64,000 nt of DNA from positions 1 through 64,000 of the forward strand of contig JAWKRT010000005.1 in the NCBI GenBank assembly GCA_041389495.1, in the 5' to 3' direction. The position numbers were made by a program, and so were the translations under genes. How positions within the stretch are numbered: the stretch's first letter is position 1; every line of letters starts with the position of its first letter. Of the stretch, positions 56,871 through 64,000 are shown one piece after another. A model generated the notes under the pieces. It searched no databases and had not been told where the DNA came from. It was given only the letters and a program-made list of their open reading frames with translations. The DNA comes from Myxococcota bacterium (GTDB lineage: Bacteria > Myxococcota_A > UBA9160 > UBA4427).

Positions 56871-58247
56871 TTGCCCACTTCGTCCACGAGCGGAGCTCAT
56901 ACGCGTGTCGCGGTCGTCGGCGCGGGGCTCGCGGGCTGCGAGGCCGCGTGGCAGATCGCGTCGCGCGGTGTTCCGGTCGTCCTCCACGAGATGAAGCCGC
57001 TGCGCCGCTCGCCCGCGCACGTCGCGGACGGTTTCGCGGAGCTCGTCTGCAGCAACTCGCTTCGCGGCGCGTCGCTGCACAACGCCGTCGGTCTGCTCAA
57101 GGAGGAGATGCGGCGACTCGGGTCGCTGGTGATGCGCGCCGCGGATGCGACGGCGGTGCCCGCCGGACGCGCGCTCGCGGTCGACCGGCTCGCGTTCTCG
57201 GAGTACGTCACCGACGCGATCGCGCGCCATCCCGCGATCGAGGTGCGGCACGCGTGCGTCGATCGGCTCCCCGAAGACGCGATCGCGGTGCTCGCGACCG
57301 GGCCGCTCACCGCACCCGAGCTCGCGCGCGAGCTGCGCGCGCGCACGGGCGAGGAGGACCTGTACTTCTACGACGCGATCGCGCCGACGATCTACGCGGA
57401 CTCGATCGATCTCGACGTCGTCTTCCGCGCCTCGCGCTACGAGAGCGACGGCGACGGCGACTACCTCAACATCCCGCTCGATCGCGACGGCTACGAGGCG
57501 TTCGTCGACGCGCTGCTCGAGGCCGAGGCCGTCCCGCTCCACGCGTTCGAGGCGGAGCTCTACTTCGAGGGCTGCCTGCCCATCGAGGAGATGGCGCGCC
57601 GCGGCCGTCAGACGCTCGCCTACGGACCGATGAAGCCAGTCGGCCTCGTCGACCCGCGCACGGGCCGGCGTCCTCACGCCGTCGTGCAGCTGCGACAGGA
57701 GGACAAGGCGGGCGCGCTCTACAACCTGGTCGGCTTCCAGACGAAGCTGCGGGTGGGCGCCCAGCAGGCGGTGTTCCGCGCCTTGCCCGGGCTCGGGAAC
57801 GCCGTCTTCGCGCGCTACGGCTCCGTCCACCGCAACACGTACGTGAACGCGCCGCGCTGCCTCGCGCCGTCGCTCGAGCTGCGCGGCCGTCCGGGGCTCT
57901 TCGTCGTCGGACAGATGGCGGGCGTCGAGGGCTACGTCGAGTCCGCGGCACTCGGGCTCGTCGGCGGCGTCAATGCGGCGCGACGCGCGCTCGGTCTCCC
58001 GCTCGCACTGCCGCCCGAATGCACGGCGCACGGCGCGCTCCTGCGCCACCTGCGCGACGCCGACCCCGCCCACTTCCAGCCGATGAACGTGAACTACGGA
58101 CTCTTCGAGCCGCTCGCCGCGGAAGGCGGGGCCGCGCGCGGGCCCCGCCGGATGCGCCGCGCCGAGCGCAACGAGGCACTCGCCGCGCGCGCGCTCGATG
58201 CGATCGCGCACCACGCGACGCTCGTCGCGCCCGAGGGCGAGCGATGA
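56871..58247 (+). CDS. trmFO: Methylenetetrahydrofolate-tRNA-(uracil-5-)-methyltransferase TrmFO
   Basis: A 458-aa folate- and FAD-dependent tRNA U54 methyltransferase, also known as GidA-like Gid. The dinucleotide-binding motif [16 protein letters not shown] starts near residue 14. [61 protein letters not shown] and [17 protein letters not shown] are all family signatures. The TTG start is set by a GGAGG site. Its stop overlaps the xerC start (ATGA). In many relatives topA lies between dprA and trmFO; here only 29 bp separate them. Confidence 0.95.
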   Translation: MPTSSTSGAHTRVAVVGAGLAGCEAAWQIASRGVPVVLHEMKPLRRSPAHVADGFAELVCSNSLRGASLHNAVGLLKEEMRRLGSLVMRAADATAVPAGRALAVDRLAFSEYVTDAIARHPAIEVRHACVDRLPEDAIAVLATGPLTAPELARELRARTGEEDLYFYDAIAPTIYADSIDLDVVFRASRYESDGDGDYLNIPLDRDGYEAFVDALLEAEAVPLHAFEAELYFEGCLPIEEMARRGRQTLAYGPMKPVGLVDPRTGRRPHAVVQLRQEDKAGALYNLVGFQTKLRVGAQQAVFRALPGLGNAVFARYGSVHRNTYVNAPRCLAPSLELRGRPGLFVVGQMAGVEGYVESAALGLVGGVNAARRALGLPLALPPECTAHGALLRHLRDADPAHFQPMNVNYGLFEPLAAEGGAARGPRRMRRAERNEALAARALDAIAHHATLVAPEGER

Positions 58248-59251
58248 GCGGCGGAGGCCGCGCGGACGCGCCGGCGCTGTCGCCGCGCTGGTCCGCGGCG
58301 ATCGCGGACTTCGCGCGCCACCTGCGCGTCGAGCGCAACGTGTCGCCCCACACGATCCGCGCGTACGTCTCGGACGCCGAGCAGTTCGCGCGACACGCCG
58401 GTGTCGCCGCGCCCGGGGAGGCGACGCCGACGCAGCTGCGCGCGTGGCTCGCGAGCCTGCACCGCTCGCACGGTGCGGCGAGCATCGGGCGCAAGCTCTC
58501 GGGCGTGCGTGCGCTCTATCGCTTCCTCCTGCGCGAGGGCGCCGCGGCGCGCGATCCGAGCGTCGGCCTTCCGGCACCGAAGCAGGCGTCGCGGCTTCCG
58601 CGCCCGCTCGGCGTCGACGACTGCGAGGCGCTCGCCGACGCCGATGCACGGGCGGCGACCGACGAGTCGTCGCGCGATCGCCTGCGGCGGCTGCGCGACC
58701 GCGCGCTCGTCGAGCTGCTCTACGGGACGGGGATCCGCGTCGGCGAGCTCGTCGCGCTCGACGTGCGCGACGTCGACCCGGCCGCGCACCAGCTGCGCGT
58801 GCTCGGGAAGGGACGCAAGGAGCGCGTCGTGCCGGTGCCCGCGCTGGCGCTCGAGGCGCTGCGGGAGTGGCTCGATGCGCGCGCGCGGCCCGGGGTGCTG
58901 GGCGAGCCGCTCTTCGTGTCGTTGCGGCGCGCACGCGCGCGGGAGACCTCGGAAGCGCGCGGCGCGCCGGACGTGCCGTCGCCCGCGCGGCGGCTCTCCG
59001 ACCGCGAAGTGCGTCGCGTGCTCGCGCGCCGCGCGTCGCGCGCGGGCATCGACGACCGCGTCCACCCGCACCGGCTGCGCCACAGCTTCGCGACCCACCT
59101 GCTCGACACGGGCGCTTCGCTGCGCGACATCCAGGAGCTGCTCGGCCACGCGAGCCTGTCGACGACGCAGAAGTACACCGAGGTCTCGGTGGAGCACCTG
59201 CGCACCGTGTACGACGGCGCGCACCCGCGCGCGCGCCGGGGGAAGGAGTGA
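58244..59251 (+). CDS. xerC: Tyrosine recombinase XerC
   Basis: A 335-aa tyrosine recombinase with the N-terminal SAM-like core-binding domain ([19 protein letters not shown], near residue 30). The catalytic domain has Arg in [12 protein letters not shown], Lys in [24 protein letters not shown], His in [16 protein letters not shown] and the Tyr nucleophile in the same segment. It resolves chromosome dimers at dif with XerD. An Arg-rich insert of about 20 residues precedes the HxLRH motif. Context (trmFO-xerC-hslVU) is the conserved housekeeping position, so this is the core enzyme, not a mobile-element integrase. Confidence 0.93.
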   Translation: MSGGGRADAPALSPRWSAAIADFARHLRVERNVSPHTIRAYVSDAEQFARHAGVAAPGEATPTQLRAWLASLHRSHGAASIGRKLSGVRALYRFLLREGAAARDPSVGLPAPKQASRLPRPLGVDDCEALADADARAATDESSRDRLRRLRDRALVELLYGTGIRVGELVALDVRDVDPAAHQLRVLGKGRKERVVPVPALALEALREWLDARARPGVLGEPLFVSLRRARARETSEARGAPDVPSPARRLSDREVRRVLARRASRAGIDDRVHPHRLRHSFATHLLDTGASLRDIQELLGHASLSTTQKYTEVSVEHLRTVYDGAHPRARRGKE

Positions 59252-59261
59252 CGGAGTCGTG

Positions 59262-59804
59262 ATGCCCGGAGAGCGAGTGCGCTCGACCACCGTCGTCGCC
59301 GTGCGCGGCGGCGGTCGGATCGCGATGGCCGCCGACGGCCAGGTGACGGTCGGCGACACGGTGATGAAGCAGCGCGCCGAGAAGGTGCGGAAGCTCGCGA
59401 AGGGCGGGGCGGTGGTCGGCTTCGCGGGGGGCGCGGCCGACGCGCTCACGCTGCTCGAGCGGCTCGAGGCGCGGCTCGACGCGCACCCCGGCCAGGTCCG
59501 GCGCGCGGCGGTCGAGCTCGCGCGCGACTGGCGCACCGACCGCATGCTGCGGCGCCTCGAGGCCATGCTGCTCGTCGGCGATCCGGACACGCTGCTCGTC
59601 GTCTCGGGCAACGGCGACGTGATCGAGCCCGACGACGGGATCGCCGCCATCGGCTCCGGCGGAAGCTATGCGCTCGCCGCCGCGCGGGCGCTCGCGCGGC
59701 ACACCGACCTCGACTGCGAAGCGATCGCGCGCGAGGCGCTCGGCGTCGCGGCCGAGATCTGCATCTACACGAACGCCGACCTCCACCTCGTCGCGCTCCC
59801 CTAG
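59262..59804 (+). CDS. hslV: ATP-dependent protease proteolytic subunit HslV
   Basis: A 180-aa threonine protease subunit. After a short propeptide (MPGERVRS) the catalytic Thr begins [20 protein letters not shown] and the [10 protein letters not shown] strand follow, with [12 protein letters not shown]. Twelve HslV subunits form a peptidase core capped by HslU. A GTG lies immediately before the ATG; the ATG at 59262 follows a GGAG site 5 bases away. The hslU gene starts 33 bp downstream. Confidence 0.95.
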   Translation: MPGERVRSTTVVAVRGGGRIAMAADGQVTVGDTVMKQRAEKVRKLAKGGAVVGFAGGAADALTLLERLEARLDAHPGQVRRAAVELARDWRTDRMLRRLEAMLLVGDPDTLLVVSGNGDVIEPDDGIAAIGSGGSYALAAARALARHTDLDCEAIAREALGVAAEICIYTNADLHLVALP

Positions 59805-59837
59805 CGTCGCGACGTCCCGACCGCGAGAGACCCGAAC

Positions 59838-61229
59838 GTGTCCGACCCCGCAGAGACCCCGTCCTTCACGCCGCGCGAGATCGTCTCCGAGCTCGACCGC
59901 TACGTCGTCGGTCAGCGCGACGCGAAACGCGCGGTCGCGATCGCGCTGCGCAATCGCTGGCGCAGGCGCCGCGTGGCCGAGGAGCTGCGCGACGAGATCG
60001 CGCCGAAGAACATCATCATGATCGGCGCGACGGGCGTCGGGAAGACGGAGATCGCGCGGCGGCTCGCGAAGCTCTCGCAGGCGCCGTTCGTGAAGGTGGA
60101 GGCGTCGAAGTTCACGGAGGTGGGCTACGTCGGGCGCGACGTCGAGAGCATGATCCGCGACCTCACGGAGGTCGCGTTCGCGATGGTGACGGAGGAGCAG
60201 AAGCGCAACGTGCGGGCACGCGCCGAGGAGATCGCCGAGGAGCGCATCCTCGACGCGCTGCTGCCCCCGCCCGCGGCCGCGCCGCCGGCGCTGCCCGGGG
60301 GCGCGGCGGGGGCGGCGGGCGAGACCTCGCCGGCCTCCGGCCGATCCGAGACGCGGGAGAAGCTCCGCAAGCTGCTGCGACTCGGAGAGCTCGACGAGCG
60401 CGAGGTGGACGTCGAGCTGCCGGAGGAGCGCGCGGGCGCGCAGCTCTCGATCATGACGCCGCAGGGCTTCGAGGAGATGGGCGTCCAGTTCAAGGACCTG
60501 CTCGGCTCGCTCGTGCCGAAGCGCACGCGACCGCGCCGCATGAAGGTGCGCGCGGCGCGCGACGCCCTGACGGAGCTCGAGGCGCAGTCGCTGATCGACC
60601 CCGACGAGACGCGCGACCGCGCCGTCGCACGCGTCGAGCAGAGCGGCATCGTGTTCATCGACGAGATCGACAAGGTCGCGGGCCGGCAGGGCGGGGGGCA
60701 GGGCCCGGACGTGTCGCGCGAGGGCGTGCAGCGCGATCTGCTGCCGATCGTCGAGGGCTCGAGCGTCCAGACGAAGCACGGCATCGTGCGCACCGATCAC
60801 GTCCTGTTCATCGCGGCCGGCGCCTTCCACGTCGCGAAGCCTTCGGACCTCATTCCCGAGCTGCAGGGGCGCTTCCCGATCCGCGTCGAGCTCGCGAGCC
60901 TCACGCGCGCCGACCTCGTGCGCATCCTCTCCGAGCCGGACAACTCGCTCGTCCGCCAGTACGCGGCGCTGCTCGCGACCGAGGGCACGACGCTCGACTT
61001 CCGCACGGACGGCATCGAGGCGATCGCCGAGATCGCCGCCGCGGTGAACGACGCGACGGACGACATCGGGGCGCGGCGGCTGCACACGGTGATGGAGCGG
61101 CTGCTCGACGAGGTGAGCTTCGACGCCCCCGACCGCCCGGCGCAGACGATCGTGGTCGACGCCGCCTACGTCCGGGAGCGGCTCGCCGATCTGGTCGCCG
61201 ACCGCGACCTGTCCCAGTACATCCTCTGA
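59838..61229 (+). CDS. hslU: ATP-dependent protease ATPase subunit HslU
   Basis: A 463-aa AAA+ unfoldase. It begins [31 protein letters not shown]. Walker A is [15 protein letters not shown] near residue 57, and the pore-loop region [18 protein letters not shown] is intact. The inserted I-domain (about 115-240) has a Pro/Ala/Gly-rich linker ([14 protein letters not shown]). Walker B is [10 protein letters not shown] and the C-terminus is DLSQYIL, the tail that docks in HslV. The GTG start gives a length normal for the family. Confidence 0.95.
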   Translation: MSDPAETPSFTPREIVSELDRYVVGQRDAKRAVAIALRNRWRRRRVAEELRDEIAPKNIIMIGATGVGKTEIARRLAKLSQAPFVKVEASKFTEVGYVGRDVESMIRDLTEVAFAMVTEEQKRNVRARAEEIAEERILDALLPPPAAAPPALPGGAAGAAGETSPASGRSETREKLRKLLRLGELDEREVDVELPEERAGAQLSIMTPQGFEEMGVQFKDLLGSLVPKRTRPRRMKVRAARDALTELEAQSLIDPDETRDRAVARVEQSGIVFIDEIDKVAGRQGGGQGPDVSREGVQRDLLPIVEGSSVQTKHGIVRTDHVLFIAAGAFHVAKPSDLIPELQGRFPIRVELASLTRADLVRILSEPDNSLVRQYAALLATEGTTLDFRTDGIEAIAEIAAAVNDATDDIGARRLHTVMERLLDEVSFDAPDRPAQTIVVDAAYVRERLADLVADRDLSQYIL

Positions 61230-61263
61230 GGCACCGCTCGGCGGCTGCGCTGCTTCACCGGGC

Positions 61264-61289
61264 GCGGCGGATCGGTTAGGTTCCGCCGC
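61264..61289 (+). promoter_or_regulatory. Hairpin with GTTAGGT loop upstream of the response regulator
   Basis: A perfect 8-bp stem GCGGCGGA / TCCGCCGC encloses the 10-base loop TCGGTTAGGT, 13 bases before the ATG at 61303. It resembles the hairpin at 51185-51213 in loop sequence. It could be the hslU terminator or a promoter -10 region. Confidence 0.35.
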
Positions 61290-61302
61290 CGAGGGGAGAG
61301 GC

Positions 61303-62841
61303 ATGGGCGACCCGACCGCGCGCATCCTCGTCTGCGACGACGAGAACTTCTACCGCGAGGCGATCCGGGACATCCTCGGCGCGGAGGGGCTCGAGGTCGT
61401 CGAGGCCTTCGACGGGGAGAGCGCGATCGAGCTCGCGGCCGATCCTTCGCTCGGCGTCGCGATCCTCGACATCCGCCTTCCCGGCATCGACGGCATCGAG
61501 GTGCTGCGCACGTTGCGCGACGCGCGCCCCGACATGCGCATCATCATGCTCTCCGCGCACACCGACCAGGAGCTCGTCCTCGAGGCGCTGCGGCTCGGCG
61601 CGAACGACTATCTCGCGAAGCCGCTCCACGACGAGGAGCTCGTGCTCGCCGTGCGCCGCGCGCGCGACGCGTTCCGCGTCGCGGACGATCTCGCGGCGCT
61701 GCGCGCGCGGCTCGCGCGGCTCGCGGACGCCTGCGACGCGCCCGGCCGCTGGGGCGTCGACGGCGACGCGGACGAACGTGCCGAGGCCGTCGCGCGCGCG
61801 GCCGTGGACGTCGCGGCCGAGGTCCTCGACGCCGCGAAGACGTCGCTGCTCTGGCTCGACGACTCGGGCGACACGCTGCGCGTCGCCGCCGCGCACGGGC
61901 GCAAGATCGACGCGGCCGACATGGACGGAGTCGCGATCGGCGAGGCCGTCGCGGGCGCGGTCTTCGCCTCGCGCTCCGCGGCGCTCGTCGCGTCGGCCCA
62001 TCCGAGCGATCGCTTCACACCGCGCGACCCGGGCGAGCGCTACGACTCGGCGTCGTTCGCCGTCGCTCCGGTGGTCGCGGCGGGAGAGGCGCTCGGCGTC
62101 CTCTGCGCGACCGACCGCACGGGAGGCGGCGAGTTCGCGCCGGACGATCTCGTCCTGCTCCGCGCGCTCGCCGCGCACGTCGCCGCGCGCGTCCTCGCGG
62201 GAGAGGGCACGGCGGCCAGCGCCGAACGCGCCGTCGATCCGGGGTTCGACACGAGCGAGCTCGACGAGGGGGCGGCCGAGGCGGCGCGGCACGTCGCGAG
62301 CGTCGAGCGCGACGCCGATCTCGTGCGCGCGGTGTGCGAGGCGATGACGACCGAGGTCGAGCCGGCGCGGGTGTTCGCGAAGGGGCTCGAGGCCGTCGCG
62401 AAGGGGCTCGGCGCCGCGCCGGCCTCGCTCTTCCTCATCGACAACGCGGCCGACGTGCTCCGGTGCGAGGCGGCCGACGACGGCGGCGAGCGCGAGGAGC
62501 GCGCCGAGCTTCCGAAGCGCGGCGGGCTGACGGGGGCGGTGCTGCAGACGGGCCGCCTCGTCGCGACGGATGCGCCGACGGCCGACGCCCGCTTCGACGC
62601 GTCGATCGACACGCCGGCCGACGGGCGATCGGGGCCGATGGTGTGCGTGCCGCTCTCGCTGCGCGGCAAGGTGGTCGGCGTCTTCCGCGCCTTCCCGCGC
62701 GATGCGGCCGAGGCCTCGGCCCGCAGCGCAGAGCTCCTCGCGGCCGCGCTCTCGGCGGCGGTGCGCAACGCGCTCCTGTACCGTTCGCTGCTCGAATCGA
62801 TCGACGAGGTCGCGGAGGCGCGCCGGGCGGCGCGGCGCTAG
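61303..62841 (+). CDS. Response regulator with two GAF domains
   Basis: A 512-aa protein. The CheY-like receiver (about residues 6-120) has the acidic pair DD at 12-13, phosphoacceptor Asp56 in AILDIRLPGIDG, and Lys in DYLAKPLHDEEL. A short helical linker leads to a first GAF-like domain (about 160-310; SLLWLDDSGDTLRVAAAHG, VLCATDRTGGGEFAPDDLVLLRALAAHVA). A second GAF-like domain follows (about 350-500; ASLFLIDNAADVLRC, GLTGAVLQTGRLVATDAP, MVCVPLSLRGKVVGVFRAF). No HTH, kinase or cyclase output follows, so it probably acts by protein contact. It sits between hslU and argB, a place where most relatives have no such gene. Confidence 0.88.
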   Translation: MGDPTARILVCDDENFYREAIRDILGAEGLEVVEAFDGESAIELAADPSLGVAILDIRLPGIDGIEVLRTLRDARPDMRIIMLSAHTDQELVLEALRLGANDYLAKPLHDEELVLAVRRARDAFRVADDLAALRARLARLADACDAPGRWGVDGDADERAEAVARAAVDVAAEVLDAAKTSLLWLDDSGDTLRVAAAHGRKIDAADMDGVAIGEAVAGAVFASRSAALVASAHPSDRFTPRDPGERYDSASFAVAPVVAAGEALGVLCATDRTGGGEFAPDDLVLLRALAAHVAARVLAGEGTAASAERAVDPGFDTSELDEGAAEAARHVASVERDADLVRAVCEAMTTEVEPARVFAKGLEAVAKGLGAAPASLFLIDNAADVLRCEAADDGGEREERAELPKRGGLTGAVLQTGRLVATDAPTADARFDASIDTPADGRSGPMVCVPLSLRGKVVGVFRAFPRDAAEASARSAELLAAALSAAVRNALLYRSLLESIDEVAEARRAARR

Positions 62842-62844
62842 CGA

Positions 62845-62871
62845 TCCCGGCCCGCGGGCCGCCGGCCGGGA
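62845..62871 (+). terminator. Hairpin downstream of the response regulator
   Basis: An 8-bp stem TCCCGGCC / GGCCGGGA with an 11-base loop begins just after the TAG of the response-regulator gene. It lacks a T-run. Confidence 0.3.
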
Positions 62872-63009
62872 CGACGGCGTCCTTCGCGCGTCGCGCGGCG
62901 AGCCGGTCGCAGGTCGCGGTCCCTCGTCGTTCTCGACTCCCCCGGATCGGGTGGGGTCACTCCTCCGAAGCGCCTCCGCATCCACCGCTCTCGCTCGCAA
63001 GGATTCGCC

Positions 63010-63855
63010 GTGAAGGACCTCGTCGACAAGGCCGCCATCCTGATCGAGGCGCTGCCGTACATCCGGCGCTTCTTCGGCAAGGTGATCGTCATCAAGTACG
63101 GCGGCCACGCGATGACGGACGACGCACTCCGCGCGTCGTTCGCGACCGACGTCGTGCTGCTCAAGTACGTCGGCATCCAGCCGGTGATCGTGCACGGCGG
63201 CGGGCCGCAGATCGGCGCCACGCTCGATGCGCTCGGGCGCCAATCGACCTTCGTCGACGGTCGCCGCATCACCGACGACGCCACCATGGAAGTGGTCGAG
63301 ATGGTGCTCGGCGGCAAGATCAACCGCGAGATCGTCGGGCTCGTGCAGCGCGGCGGCGGCCGCGCCGTCGGCCTCACGGGCAGCGATGGCGGGATGATCC
63401 AGACGCGCCTTCGCGACCCGAAGCTCGGCCGCGTCGGAGAGGTGGTCGGCGTCGAGCCGAGCGCGATCCGGGCCGTCGTCGATGCGGGCTTCATCCCGGT
63501 GATCGCGCCAATCGGTCTCGACCCGGACGGCCGCACGACCAACGTGAACGCGGACGAGGCCGCGGGCGCCATCGCGAGCGCGCTCCGCGCCGAGAAGCTC
63601 ATGCTCCTGACGGACGTCGAGGGCGTGCTCGACCGCGAGGGGAAGCTGCTGCCGCAGCTCACCGTCGCGCAGGTCGATGCGCTCGTGCGCGAGGGCACGA
63701 TCAAGGGCGGCATGATCCCGAAGGTGGAGTGCTGCCTCGACGCGCTGCGCGGCCACGTCGCACGCACGCACATCGTCGACGGCCGGATCAAGCACGCCAT
63801 CCTGCTCGAGATGTTCACGGACGAGGGCGGAGCGGGAACGCTGCTGGTTCCCTGA
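63010..63855 (+). CDS. argB: Acetylglutamate kinase
   Basis: A 281-aa amino-acid kinase phosphorylating N-acetylglutamate in arginine biosynthesis. Signatures are [13 protein letters not shown] near residue 25, [14 protein letters not shown] near 60, [25 protein letters not shown], and [27 protein letters not shown]-terminal [11 protein letters not shown] helps form the substrate site. The GTG start has an AAGGA site 7 bases upstream. It is followed 67 bp later by argF with no argD between them. Confidence 0.95.
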   Translation: MKDLVDKAAILIEALPYIRRFFGKVIVIKYGGHAMTDDALRASFATDVVLLKYVGIQPVIVHGGGPQIGATLDALGRQSTFVDGRRITDDATMEVVEMVLGGKINREIVGLVQRGGGRAVGLTGSDGGMIQTRLRDPKLGRVGEVVGVEPSAIRAVVDAGFIPVIAPIGLDPDGRTTNVNADEAAGAIASALRAEKLMLLTDVEGVLDREGKLLPQLTVAQVDALVREGTIKGGMIPKVECCLDALRGHVARTHIVDGRIKHAILLEMFTDEGGAGTLLVP

Positions 63856-63922
63856 CGCGCGAAGGGGCCGCGCGACGCAGCCCCGAGAAGGCGCCCCGCG
63901 AAGGAGGAGGGAAGAGGTCGAG

Positions 63923-64000
63923 ATGCGATTGCCGGCGCGGAGCTTCCTGACGATCGCCGACTGGAGTGCGGACGAGCTCCTGGCGATGCTCGCGCGCGCG
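63923..64000 (+). CDS. argF: Ornithine carbamoyltransferase, N-terminal fragment
   Basis: Only the first 26 codons are in the window. The translation (RSFLTIADWSADELLAMLARA) matches the first helix and preceding strand of ornithine carbamoyltransferases. The ATG follows an AAGGAGGAGGG/GAAGAGG region. Position just after argB supports the call; the gene continues beyond the right edge. Confidence 0.75.
   Translation, partial: MRLPARSFLTIADWSADELLAMLARA

Noticed and set aside
58244..59251. Tyrosine recombinase as sign of an integrated element
   Set aside because: It lies in the conserved trmFO-xerC-hslVU context and no att repeats or phage genes are near.

Overview
The window is a very GC-rich (by eye about 70%) bacterial chromosome segment with almost no non-coding space. 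Genes are packed with GTG and TTG starts and many 4-base stop/start overlaps (GTGA, ATGA). The gene order at the right end (dprA, trmFO, xerC, hslV, hslU, then argB, argF) and the exosortase / PrsR / PrsT exopolysaccharide module point to a Gram-negative, deltaproteobacteria-like lineage (Myxococcota, Desulfobacterota or Binatota type). That placement is an inference from gene order and codon use, not from a marker gene. No rRNA, tRNA, CRISPR array, insertion sequence or phage gene was found.

Region 1 (0-35.2 kb) is a large surface-polysaccharide island made of short operons on both strands. A VTC-domain/DUF4956 pair points left at the edge. Divergent to it is a tightly overlapping five-gene operon: a PaaK/CapK-like adenylate-forming enzyme, a DUF362 protein, an AsnB-type amidotransferase, a bi-domain oxidoreductase and a Wzy-like polymerase. 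It is followed by an alkaline-phosphatase-superfamily membrane enzyme, several GT4 glycosyltransferases, a secreted heparinase-II/III-like protein, two Wzx-like flippases, methyltransferases (including FkbM), a CgeB-like glycosyltransferase, ManA, a second AsnB, a 106-aa YIDPGTG mini-protein, and the operon wecB - exosortase - epsI - GT4.

Region 2 (35.2-55.5 kb) is the core assembly and regulation operon of an XrtA/PEP-CTERM-type exopolysaccharide system, all on the + strand. It encodes a PrsR-like sigma-54 response regulator, Wza-like export lipoprotein, outer-membrane barrel, Wzz-like chain-length protein, XrtA-type ATPase, BY-kinase, and a WecA-like initiating transferase. Nucleotide-sugar enzymes follow (Gmd, two SDR epimerases, UDP-glucose dehydrogenase, mannose-1-P guanylyltransferase), then a Crp/Fnr regulator, a receiver-less sigma-54 activator, the PrsT-like TPR lipoprotein and a LysM protein.

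Region 3 (55.6-64 kb) is housekeeping: dprA, trmFO, xerC, hslVU, a response regulator with two GAF domains, argB and the start of argF.

Together, regions 1 and 2 can initiate (WecA), extend (many GTs), decorate (methyltransferases, the AsnB/adenylation operon), flip (Wzx), polymerise (Wzy), length-control (Wzz/BY-kinase) and export (Wza/OMP) a complex polysaccharide. An exosortase is available to process anchored proteins, although no canonical PEP-CTERM substrate is encoded in the window.
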